Shown: positions 33,924 through 47,128 of the stretch, piece after piece
Layout of the letters: every line of letters begins with the position of its first letter
How positions within the stretch are numbered: the first letter of the stretch is position 1
DNA from: Liolophura sinensis
Taxonomy: Eukaryota > Mollusca > Polyplacophora > Chitonida > Chitonidae
Length of the DNA stretch: 60,000 nucleotides
NCBI RefSeq assembly: GCF_032854445.1
Contig: NC_088300.1
Location: forward strand, 36,191,608-36,251,607
Reading direction: 5' to 3'
Notes under the pieces: generated by a model
Databases searched by the model: none
Seen by the model: the letters and a program-made list of their open reading frames with translations, nothing else
What the model was told of the DNA's origin: nothing
Position numbers and translations under genes: made by a program

Positions 33924-35049
33924 GAGGTTTAAATAGTACTCGACCGTTTTCCGAAATTTCACGATGCATCCTTCTCGGGTGAATAGGACCCAGTCATCAC
34001 TATACGAGCGCCGCCCAAGTAATCACGCTTTAGAACGGGATTTGCGGAAATCGGACAGACTATTGTTCACATGCCAGTCCTATCATTAGGAGGTAAGCAA
34101 ATGCCTGAGAAGCGGAATTTCGCATTACATGATCTACAAAGTTTGCAAGATATGGTCTTTGCATACAAATCAAAAGATTAACCATGAAACTGACAATAAA
34201 AATATACTTATTTTATTCCTTAAAATATATACATTATTATTCACTTATGACAAAGTAGATCTGACTTTGGTATTACAGAATATTGTAGCTCTTTGCTATC
34301 ATACAATATGGTAAATTCATCAGGGTAAGATTTGCACTGAAAAGAAAAATTCGTAAAACTAAAATGGCAGTAATTTAAAGATATCCGAATTCAAGAATAC
34401 ACGTTAGAAAACATCTCTGGTAAGATTTCCTGTCGGAATGCGTTTTTGTCATATAAAATTACAAAATTATCACAAAAAGATAAAACTGATGATGTTTATG
34501 AAAACCTTATATTTAACATCCAGATTATAACACGGCTATGCATAAAGCAACATCTTTCTCTTCAGAGACGTTTTTGAAGACCTACCTTCGTAACAATAAC
34601 GCGTCCCATCTCATATTCCATAGCGTATAGAAATAATAATAATATAGCCAAAAAAGAACCTGCATAGCACAATATATACCGAAGCAATATTAATTTACAC
34701 GCGTTAGTTACAGTATAACCACTGCTACTTTTCAGGAACAGGCCTACATTTCATTGAAGCAGTCTGATGAAAATCAAAAACAACACAATAGAGTCATGCG
34801 TCAACGTGTATATGATGAAGAGTGGTGTTATAAATTTTTATAAATCTAAAAATATATATTTTAGAACACACATATACAATATAAAATTAATGGTCACAAA
34901 TTTATCTAGATAGTTTTTTTTAATATAAATATCGCTTCTGGGAATAAAAGGATATATCTTAGAATAAGAAATGCTTAGGTTATATTTACAAAAAATCCTA
35001 AATCATAAAGACAACTGTAAACAGATCTTTTTTTAGTACATGTCTGACA

Positions 35050-35092
<43 letters not shown>

Positions 35093-36250
35093 CGACATAA
35101 AAAGACGTTTCTCATAAAAGAAATTATAATAAAACAATGCATAAATTTTTATATGTACAGAGACAGTTTTCAAAACACACGCGAGTCGTACAGCACATTT
35201 TTGGGAAACGTTTATCAAGGGTTCGCGTTTCCCCCAAGCACATATTGCGTCTCTTAACTGTGTATGCAAGACGACGTACTACATTCAGCACTGACAATAT
35301 ATGGTATAGCACACGTAGCTCTATACAGGACGGCGTAATACTTTTAGCACTGACAGCCATGGTATAGAACACGTAACCATATCCTGCGTCAGACAAAATA
35401 CTCCGCTTTCCATTGGACAACTGAGGTACACATATACTCGAATCCTACAGATGACGTCAAGTGTGTTTGCTGAGTAGTTTGTCTCCCTTTGTTGGGGTCC
35501 GACGGTGGTCACATCGCTTTAGCATTTTGCTCCTATTCATCGGTCTTCTGCACTGAATTGATGGGTCTTTGTAGGATAAATTCGTTACATGGTCACTCAG
35601 TTACAGGATACGCAAATATATCACGCCTTGTCCAATATGAGGATTATTGACACCATTTGCGTCGGACATGTTCTATCACTGAGTAACCATGTAACAATAA
35701 TATAAAGTCGTCACACCTTCATCACTGACTAAACCATAGTAATAAACGTAACTACAGAGGACAAATGCGTGGTCTTGATTGACAGTTCGGAAAGGACACA
35801 AGCTGGCCGACATCACACGTATCGGTAATGTTACTTGCGCCTTTTGCACTCAGGTCTCCCACATGTTTTGAGAGGACAGTTTAGGGCAGGCTATTTTGTC
35901 ATTTCAAGACGACGCAAGAAGTATAATTATCATCGTTATTTGTCCTCCAGGTAAACCTCGGCTCCTGTTTCACAATATGTTCACCTACAACTAATGTTAC
36001 GTGTGTACAGATATACGGTTCCATGGCCTTGTCACGTCTACAACTTTCACTAAACTTCATAAAATTAATATCTCATATTTTGTAAATGACCCTGTCTTGG
36101 TTATAACGTCACATAAGGTAACGTATGTATTGTTAAGGACAAAATTTCGAAATTTCCTACATCTGTACGCTTACTAAAACGGGAAATTGAGCCACAGAGC
36201 CAGTTTCAAACCAGACACAAAGAGAATCAGATTGTGTACAGATCAAATAA
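33924..36250. other. Intergenic stretch downstream of the oxidase gene
   Basis: AT-rich, with one (TA)n tract (35051-35089). Short ORFs on both strands have no recognisable domains. It may include the 3' UTR of the oxidase below 36251; no polyadenylation signal could be chosen. Confidence 0.4.
35051..35089. repeat. (TA)n microsatellite
   Basis: About 19 TA units without interruption. Confidence 0.95.
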
Positions 36251-36411
36251 TTATTCCCGCGAAACTCCGATGAACTTTAACATACTCTTTCGACACCAGG
36301 TGTCACCCAAACAAGCATTTCTCGTCTGACTTGACGGATGGCGGTTGCAAAGAGCCTTCTGTAGCGCCGACGCTCTTAGAGGTGAAGTCTGTCGCAGAAA
36401 GCGCCACACAG
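36251..36411 (-). CDS. Oxidase last exon, basic C-terminal tail
   Basis: After a strong acceptor (TTGTTTTGCAG) the phase-1 continuation encodes AVWRFLRQTSPLRASALQ and about 35 more residues, rich in R, K, S and C, ending at TAA 36251-36253. It contains no hydrophobic anchor, unlike vertebrate hephaestin, which has a C-terminal transmembrane helix. It is chosen because the frame must continue past the GTAAAT donor at 37259 and this is the nearest open exon; a different terminal exon is possible. Confidence 0.5.
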
Positions 36412-39400
36412 CTGCAAAACAAGAAAGAAGCAAATAATGCATAAACCTTGATCCCTTTTTCTGCCTAGAGCTTGCCACAATGTATAAAATCCCTATCAAA
36501 CCTTTGTATTTGGCAATTTCAGTCTGATTAGGGTATTTCTGGACATGCATTTTAGGGTGGAGTTGGATTAGGTGGGATGGAGTTGGGTGAATTTCGTAAA
36601 ACTTTCTGTTAATTAGTTATGTATTTTGGTCAGACCAGTGTTCTTCAAAACACGTAAAACTAGCCAACGGCCTCATCGATCTGTTGATGTAACCTATGCT
36701 CTACGAACAGTGAGAGCAGCGGAATCTGCACAAATTCCCTGAATGTCGATCCAAGACCTGAATTCAACCTGATCTTAAAGGCGAGTTCTAGTGAATGAAA
36801 GACAAACGTCTCAATCCCTCGAATACGACTCCTGTCCCACAGAATTGTGTATGATGCTTTACTTAATATTTCACACGTGAGTTGTACAATAAATTTTAGG
36901 GAAAATCACAACCTATTTGCCATGATCAAGCATTTCTCACTTAAGTCAAAATCTTAAACCTCTTCCAATGTTTAAATTTAGAAACGTTCGATGGAAGCAG
37001 TAACTTTTGTCTTAAAACACATTTGTATGATAATATAACATTTATGAGTCCAAAATTTATAAATGACCCCAAAGTAAAATTTCAGATCATATTTTCTAAT
37101 TTGGATTTAAGTCAGAAATGGCTTTTTGAAATAGGCAGCAGGTAAACATGTGAACAGGTTAATGAGTTACACAGAACTGCACAGTACAAAACTACACATA
37201 TTTATCTAAATTTTGAATATTCTTGAATACCACGGAAAACAATAATGAAATGAATTTACCTGGGTTTGAACAGACCGCTGGTAACGGGGCAGCGGTAGTA
37301 ATGATGTTGGTGTTAGGCGTAGGCCGCAGTTCGTCCCTAATAGTGAATACGGTTTCCATTCCTGCTTGTAAGTGATCCGATATGTGACAATGTAAAAGCC
37401 AAGTGCCCGGATTGTCCGCCTGCATTTCTAGCGTCTCGGAAATTCCCGGGAAAACTTCGATGACGTCAACTCTGTTGGTGATCTGTTGTTTATGTATGAG
37501 CGTCTGGCCGTGGAAGTGCACGGTGTGTATGTCTATCTCTGTCCCCATTCCCAGCACATACCAAGCCGCCACGTCGCCGTTGTACATTTCAATTCCATTG
37601 TTATTGCCGTAAATGCGACCATTTATTCCGTGCATCAGATTACTTTCTTCGAAGTCTGGATCGTCCACATCCGTTCTTGTGCGAGCGTACGTGAGAATGT
37701 TTTCGTCAATATACCAACTTTTGTTCTCATCTGTCACGGTAAAAAGAAGCGTAAACTCCTTGTCTATCTTGTCCTGTCTATGAGAGTTCGTATCCAAGAC
37801 GCCATTTCTGCAGATCACCAACGGACCAATCAGGCCAGAGTTTACATCGCGGACAGGGTCCACGTGAGAATAATAAGGCCACGCGATGCAGTTCGGATCT
37901 CCTTCGGCTGGTCCTGACATTTCCGGAACATTCCACGTGTACGTGAAGGTGGATCCACTAGCAACTGAAGCCCCAGAGTTCCTTCTGCTTGATCCTTTGT
38001 ACAAAGCGCCCTCGTTTATTTTCTTTGAGATTATTCCATGAGGATAAATCGAGTAAGGGCGGCTCGCCATGTTCTTGAAAACAATGTTGATGACGTCACC
38101 AACTTCTGCCCGGATGTACGGTCCCATCATTCCAAGATGTCGGTCAGTGTCATCTCTCTTCATTTCCACTCGAAAGCTGCTGTCCGTAAATTGACGATAT
38201 AGAACCTTCTTGTAGGTGCTTCCAATAAATCCCGTGTCGTTGCGTACAAATATGTAGCCATCTCTGGAAAAGACAGATGGATAAAAATGTCTCTGTACAA
38301 TTCGGACAACACAAGACTGCTGAATCAAGTCTGGCAAATTCTGATTTTGCATTATAAGAAAATGACAAAAAGGCACAAAACACAAAATGGGTATCAACGA
38401 CACTGCCCATCCACTACACATGTATGGGCTCTCGCAATACGACAATTTCTCACTACTTAAATGAATATTACAGTGCTCTCTGACCACACCGAATTGCACA
38501 ATTGGGCCATTTGCTGAAAAGTGTATAATAAAGGCCAGACATCAATCGAAAAATCGGTCAATAACGCACACTTCATTCCTTGATAGTTTTTTCCTTGTTC
38601 AAGATACATCAATTAGTACTTTGTCGGCTGGTTGAACTGAAGTCAACAAGTCAACAATTTACAAGTGGACAAAACTTACGAGTCTTCGTCGTACAGACTC
38701 TCTCCTTTCACAATACCGATCTTTGTTGGAGCAAAGTCCCAGAGTCTCTCGACAGCGGCGATGTAGAGAGTCCTTGTGACTCCCGTGGTGACGGTCTGTA
38801 TCCTAGGCAACCGGTTTCTCGCGGGCATAACACGGTACAGGGCCGTCATTCCGCCAATAAAGTTAACATCCGTTCGAGACACGAGTCCCCATGTACCTAG
38901 GTTGTGAAAAAACGGAGGAGAAATATTGAAATACCACCATGTTGTGTAATTTATTTACATTTCGCATTGATTCTTGACACATATGTTACTGAAATCAAGC
39001 TTAAAAGTCTGAGGTTATAACCTTCGTGATGAAATCTGAGATACTTTGGCAAAAAAAAAACAAAAAAAAAACACATTCTCTTAAATGTCTTCTTCATTCG
39101 TGTATAGGCCTTTCCGAACTGCCTGTCAAGGACACGCGGTTGACAATCATAAGCAGTTTTGTTGCAAATAGGTCAACCGGATGTCCCAAACATTGTTATA
39201 AATGTTTCATCTTTCTGTGACGTCATGACGTCACAACTGCTTTCACCGGCAATGGAATAAAAGTAACCTTGTCACAAGTAGGGGTGGAGGGACATCGGAT
39301 GTGATGGATCCATCCATTCTTTGTTGGCCAGATATCTTTACCATGAAAATGCGGTTCACGATTACTATCATGTATTAATCTCATTTAATGCATGGTTCAA

Positions 39401-42400
39401 AAATGGTATGCTAATGTCGGATGGCGCATGTAGATGTAGTTCATGTATTGTCTTCGTACTGTGATTATTCCCGTGGCTTGCATGGAGACCACTGTAGCTT
39501 TCTCCTTAATTTACGACTTACACCAAACTAATGTCAACATTGAAATGGATCCATTCCGGAAATATTCCTTAGTACAGAGTAGCAATTTGTTCCAGAAATC
39601 AACAAGAGGTATACGTGTACATGTATTTCACAGAAATATTAACCATGTGTTCTGAATCTGAAATCTTCTCAGCATTTCATGTTCAGAATATCACAGAAAC
39701 TGCTTTCAGTGTTATATATGATCATTCCTATTTATGTCGTTTATTTAATATTTGTTCCATAATAAGAAAAACTGGACCTGGTGTATCGAATCAGAATACA
39801 CACAGTCATGGTGAAGGAATGTTAGAATAGAAGTTTACAAGTACACTTTCTTATATACTCCATAAAATACCTGGATTGTCGGGAATCATGATTGCCGTGG
39901 CTGTAGTCCCGGGAAATACCGCGATGGTATCCACACGGCCGCCATCTTTGACAAGAGTGTTGCCATAGAAATGTACTGAGTGCAGATCAGACTCTGTTCC
40001 CAAACCAATCAAATGCCAGGATATGCGATCATTGTTTAGGACGGTTAGGCCTTTCAGATTTCCATAGCCTCTTCCGTTGATACCTGTATACATTGAGCAT
40101 TAAACTATAATTTGCATCGTGCATGTAATGACTCGTCCAAGACATGTATCAGCTTAGACAACTTTATGTGAAATGGATCCAAATCAGTTTCAAAAGTCAG
40201 AATTAATGCTAAACTGTTCATTAAATAAAGAGAGTATATCCTACATGTATTATGCACCTTCCACAATTATATCTTATTTTTCAAATATGTACATATGAAA
40301 TAATGGATTGCAAAAATATGTTTTATTTGTGATTTCTATTTCTCACATGGGTCATTGTCATTTGGTCAAACTTAAAAAATAAAATGACTTTTCTTACTTC
40401 TCATTTTATTAGATTCGGCAAAATCTTCATCATCTGTGTTCGTTGTCCTCAAGCCCTGAATTCGGATATTGTCATCAATATACCACGAAAGGTTTTCGTC
40501 GAAGATTGTGAACAATAATACAAACTCTTTGTCAACGTTTTTCTAAAAACAGAAAAAAATAAAACGTCAAGTGATTATTTCACTGAACACGATAAATCTT
40601 TTCAAACAATTTGAATGACCACTCAGCACGTGAATGTTCCACAGGTTTCCCAGGAACAACTGTTTTTGGCCAGAGCGGATTTTTTCTTTTTTTAAATTTT
40701 TACTAGAATTTCACATATTTATGTAGTAGTAGTAGGGTGTTCCAGACATCACTTAGAATTGTAGGTTATCACCTCGGTAATGTTTTTCACATCTGGATTA
40801 CATGCCACAGCTGACAACTGAATGAAGAAATAAATGGTTTTGCTCGAAATCCCCTCAAATTATGAGAAATTTAAAATTCACGATAAATTACCTGTTGGCC
40901 GTCAGTTGTCAGAGATCCTTTCTTACAAACCAGCAGTGGGCCAACAAGACCGGAACTGGTATCTCTGACAGGATCTACACCTGATTGGTAGAAATTGGTG
41001 ATGCAATCAGGGTCAAGGTCACTAGGACCAACTTCCTCCGGGATATACCAGAAGTACACAAATATACCGCCAGGCCCCACTTCGTTGTCATATAAGGCAC
41101 TTCCTACAATACATACATGTCATTATTAATAATGTCAAAAGCCCGATTCACTGGAAAGAACCATAACAAATACAAAACCTTCGATTTCGGGTAGGGACTA
41201 AAACATTCCCCCCGATAGACCGTCATGAATATAAATGATATTCTTTGTCAAACTTAGAAGTATGCGTTTTACTGTAAGATTTTTAGTAAAACACCATTAT
41301 CAAAAACATTAGCAAAATTTGACGGCATTTGGATAAATAAAAAAAATTAATAATATAAATTCTAAAGCCAATTGTTCTGGGGGTCATCATGGACGGTAAC
41401 GGTATATAACTAAGTGACAGAAGATAAAGTGATGAATGAATGGGATACCTTTAGATTTATCGTTGTATTTCGAGCCCTCTTCATCTTTTTTCACACTGAC
41501 TCCATGAGCTTGAAGTGAATAGTTCCTACTTGCCAAATTTTGGAACACAACTATGATTGTCTCCCCTACTTCCGCCCTGATCACGGGTCCCAAAATTCCC
41601 AAATATTCCTCTTCGGGAGTTTTCGTCTTTCTCCGATTAAATGAACCATTGGTATACTCGAAGAACTTGGCCTTTTTGTAAACTCCACCAATTCTCTGTG
41701 AACTATGTTCATAATAAACAGCAGAATCCCTGGAATTATGGGAAAAGAAGGTTATTATTAGAAATATTAGAAAGGGGTTTCATTATTCATTTGGTTGATG
41801 TGTAACCTGTTTCTGTGACGGTTAAACAACAATCTCTAAAACAAGCAATTTTATTTCAGTTGAGCCCTTTTTGTTCCATCCGTGAAAGGAAACGATCCAT
41901 ATACACTATGAAATTTTGTTAATCGTCCCATCTGTTATGATTAAACCACATCCGACTTACTTGTCACTCTGTAACAAGGATCCGCCATTAAACCCATCCA
42001 TACCGGAAGGAGCAAAATTCCAAGTCACTTCCTCTGCTGCCAGATAATAGTCACGATATAATGAGGAGAACGATTGCGTGTTGTCCCTGCACAGACGGAT
42101 ATCAAGGAAAGCCTGCATGCCAGCTGTAATCATAAACTAATTTTGTATTTAACATTTTCAGGTGAATTTAATTGTCTGATATTACTTCATGCTGAATGCT
42201 TGATTATGTGATTACCTTTTCTTTTCCTTAATGAGATTGCAGTTTTGGAAAAACATGTTTTCACTATTATTTTAACATCAACAGATTTACTGTGCTCACT
42301 GTTAGAGAGAAGCAAAAGTTTTGCACTAACATGGTGTGCGACTACCATGGGTTTTAATAGTTAGGTTCTGGGGCTGATTACTACGAGTTTAAGGAATAAA

Positions 42401-45400
42401 CTTAGTCGGAGCCCAGAGGCCGATTCATGTGACTTTAGGGAGTGAACTTATTGTCAAGGTATAGGGGCCAGTTCCTGCGACTTTAGGTAATGCACTCAGG
42501 CAAGGCGCAGTGGCAGATTCCTGCAACTTAAGCTAATGCACTACGACAAGGTACACGGGCAGATTCATGCTATTTTAGGGAAAGTACATAGACAAGATAC
42601 AGGAGCAGATTCCTGCTACCTTAGGGAATGCACATTGGCAAGATACACAGGCAGATTCCTGCTACTTTAGGGAATTGCACATATGCAAGGTACAGGTGCA
42701 GATAGGGAATCCACATAGACAAGATACACGGGCAGACTCCTGCTACTTTAGGGAATGCAAATAGACAAAGCACACGGCCAGATTCTTGCTACTTTAGGGA
42801 ATGCACATTGGCAAGATACACGGGCAAACTCCTACTACCTTAGGGAATGCACATTGGCAAGATAGAGGGGCAGATTCCTGCGACTTTAGGGAATGCACAT
42901 TGGCAAGATACAGGGGCAGATTCCTGCTACTTTAGGGAATATACTTAGTCAAGGCAAGGGGCCAATTCTTCCGACTTTAGGGAATGCACATAAACAAGGC
43001 ACACGGGTAGATTTCTGCTACTTTAGGGAATGCACATAGACAAGGCACACGGGCAGGCTCCTACTACCTTAGGGAATGCACATTGGCAAGATAGAGGGGC
43101 AGATTCCTGCGACTTTAGGGAATGCACATTGGCAAGATAGAGGGGCAGATTCATGCTACTTTAGGGAATGCACATAAACAAGGCACACGGGCAGACTCCT
43201 ACTACCTTAGGGAATGCACTTTGTCAAGACACAGTGGCCAGTTCCTGCACTTTAGGGAATGCAATTAGTCAAGACACAGGGGTCAGTTCCTGCGACTTAA
43301 GGGAATATACATAGTCAAGGCACATGGGTCAATTCCTGCAGAGTTAGGAAATGTACTTAGTCAAGGCACTGAGGCAGATTCCTGTGCCTTGAGGGAATGC
43401 ACTTTGTCAAGGCACAGTGGCCAATTCCTGCACTTTAGGGAATGCAATTAGTCAAGACACAGGGGTCAGTTCCTGCGACTTAAGGGAATGTACATAGTCA
43501 AGACACATGGGTCAACTCCTGCAGAGTTCGGAAATGTACTTAGTTAAGGCACTGAGGCAGATTCCTGTGCCTTGAGGGAATGCACTTTGTCAAGGCACAG
43601 TGGCCAATTCCTGCACTTTAGGGAATGCAATTAGTCAAGACACAGGGGTCAGTTCCTGCGACTTAAGGGAATGTACATAGTCAAGGCACACGGGTCAACT
43701 CCTGCAGCGTTAGGAAATGTACTTAATCAAGGCACAGGGGCAGATTCCTGTGACTTTAGGAAATGCACTTTGTCAAGGCACAGGGGTCAATACCTATGTT
43801 TTAGGAAATGCACTTAGTCAAGGTACAGGGGTCAATTCCTGTGACTTTAGGAAATGCATTTAGTCAAGGCACATGGGTCAGTTCCTGCGACTTTAGGGAA
43901 TGCAAATAGTCAAGGCATGGTAGCAAATTTCTGCAACTTTAGGTAACAAATGAACGTAGTCAGGGCACAAGGGCCGATTCCTCCGACGTCAGGGAAACTT
44001 ACACAGTCAGGGCCCTTGGGGCCCAATTTCTGCAACTTCAGGTAATGAATTAACGTAGTGAGGGCATAAAGGCCGATTCCGGGACTTCAAGAAAATGAAC
44101 ACAGCCATAGCCCTGGGGTTAATTCTTAGGACCCAAGGTCTTGCAGAACGTGAATGTCATCGTAAATCTGAATTACATGACTTAATGACCAAAAACAGTG
44201 CATACATAGATCTACCCGCAAGACAATGCTCCAGACTTTGTGACGTCAACAAAACTATATAGGGTGTTTATATCCATTCAAACTATCACGTTAAAAGGAT
44301 CCAAGTAAGCCAAACCTCGTATACTGATTCTCTCATGGATATGTTTTTAGGTTATATGGAAAATAATTCCTCAAGATTTACTGAAGGATGAAGTGATTCA
44401 TAAACGTAATAATAACTTCATAAATAATAATTAATAAACGTTTGCTGTACACTATGAGATTCACAACATAAAGACACAAAGAAAACGCCACAGTAAAATA
44501 ACACAGCTATATAAAATTTCTCTCTTTAGGTTAAAGAACAAAATCAAACGTCGATCAGTATCATTAGCTTGACAGCATCACTGAAGTTTCATATTTGGAT
44601 ACAACTACATAATATAGTAAACATATGTAATAATATAGCCGATTTTCACCTGTATAATGATCGTTAACTTGGCAGTTGATCAACCATCGACCGGCATTCT
44701 GTGGTATCATCAAAGCCGTCTTAAATTCAGCTGCGAATAATCCAACAGATGTCTTCCTGAAAACGAATGAAGTCATGAGAATAACAGTTAAACTCCAATC
44801 AGATATTTACGTGACACACGTGTCCACAAAATTTATTTATTTGTTTATTTGATTGGACTCAAGAATATTTCACTTAGACGACGGCGGCCAGCATTATGGT
44901 GGGAGGAAACCAGGCAGAGCCCCGGGGAATCCCACGACCATCCGTATGCTGCTGGCAGACCCACAAAATTTATCATAAGTTGATAAGAGCATAAAATGCA
45001 GTGATGCTTTCACCACATAGTCTAAATTATTGTGGGGCCAAACCTGAATAGTTAAGTTATTTGATGAACATATGCATTAAACTTTTACTCATGTTAATAC
45101 GAATAGTAATCCTTAATCATGAACGCATAATGTTTTTTTTTTTAAATTATAAACAGCTACAAGTGTAATAACCGGATGTCTAATTTATTCATTAACTAAG
45201 CTGGTGCTCAGTTTTCCTTGTGATTGTCAAAAGGGTATGATACGACTGTTGTATAGGTATATACAGAAACCACTGTAGCATAGGGATTCATACACAGGCC
45301 CTACACAGATCGTGCAGTCTGATGAAATCGTCAGCACTAGCCATCGACCAATAAGGTTCGGTAACAACTCGCAATTACCATGTGTGTTAAGTATACCAGC

Positions 45401-47040
45401 GAGCGTCGATGAGTTCCTAACATTTCACAGTAGCATTTGATAATGTATGTAAAGACACCTATCACAAAGTACATGGACACAGCTGAAACTTGTTTCCACT
45501 TTCGTCTTTATTTATACCCTTTTCTTGTAAAAAAATGTGTGTATAGAGATGTTTGTGGGCATGACTGTATTTACTTCATTAAGGCATTTTTCTTGACAGA
45601 AAAAAAACAATACAAGACAAAAAATAATCTATATATGAACACGGTTTTATGACCTCTTAATTGAAAAATACATTTCTGAAGCTGTGTGTATTCACCTTGA
45701 GAAACCCAAGAAAGGTTGCCCCAAAACAAACAGTCTTGAGTGACCTGAAATAAGAACTATAACGCGTGCACGTCTTGAAAATGTCCGAATATCTCGTGAT
45801 TCTACAGGGTAATAAATGGTTTTTTTAGATTCAAAAAGCAATGTTGCGTCAGTCAATATAGCATCCAAACGGGATATTTGTTGTCTTCATTTTCTGCAGA
45901 AGGGGAACGTAATTACACAGACTTTGATAAGAAATTTAGGTTGTACTGAGAAATTTGTTAGGCGTTTTTTTTCTAATGAAGGCTTCAAGAGGGATTTCTT
46001 GTCCTCTCAAAAGAGAAATGCATATATACGTGAGGCAATGATGAAAGTGCCGAAAAAATCCTCGAAATGTGCCCTTTTTGTTTACTTAACATGCCAAGGT
46101 GACACTTACATGTCAGTATCGCAAAGAAAGCGTCAAAATTTACACAGCTTACCATCTGTTAAGGCCTGACACGCACAAAAGCTACTGATATCGAAATCCT
46201 GAATAGTACGGCCAAAATGTACTCAAACTTGCCCTCCCTTAAAGCTAACAGACTAGTACACTGTAAAAAAAAACTGAAAAAAAAATGTTTTGTAAATGAC
46301 GGTTAAGTTTATTTTCGAACAATAATTTCTGTCCTGTTTTCTTTTTACAGCAGACTGAAAAATTTACTTTGTAGATTTGTGTACAAATATGATTTGCAAC
46401 AACCAAAATAATGTGCCATATTCGGGAATCACACCAAACCCATTTTTTTTCAACAGTAATCACTAATATAGTGCTATTTTTCTGATTGCAGAATTTGAAT
46501 TTACTTTCTTCCGAATTATGTCTAAAACAAGGCAGCTCGATCTTGTACAGAGGCTCTCGTCAGCCATCAGCAAATAATTGATTTTCATTGATATATATAT
46601 ATATATATATATTGAATTTCCGAGATTTTTCAAATAACTGACACGTGTAAGCCCCGAAATAACGGTTTAAGGTGTCTTGCCCCACCGTTCAACATTTAAC
46701 ATACTTTGATGTATTCCCTGATGTTGATTGCAGCTGCATTACAAACACTGTCGCAAAAAAATACACTCACTACATAATATTCTGACTTTTCAGAAACTTT
46801 GACGGCACTACGTGATTCGCGTATACAGAGAGCGATATGATCAGAGTTTCTGTATAAATATTAGACAAGGCGTTCAGAGAGCGATAGGACCAGCGGTGTT
46901 GTATAAATATTTGACACCGCGTGCTGAGAAGCGATACGATCAGGGGTAGTGTATAAATATTTGACACCGCGTACGGAACAATGAGCGATACGATCAGCGG
47001 TACTGTATAAATATTACACAGCGCGTACAGAGAGCGACAC

Positions 47041-47128
<88 letters not shown>

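Noticed and set aside
37486-37917. 143-codon plus-strand ORF
   Set aside because: Antisense shadow of the long oxidase exon.
45816-46169. 117-codon plus-strand ORF in the oxidase intron
   Set aside because: No domain or motif recognised and no splice context; it could be chance.
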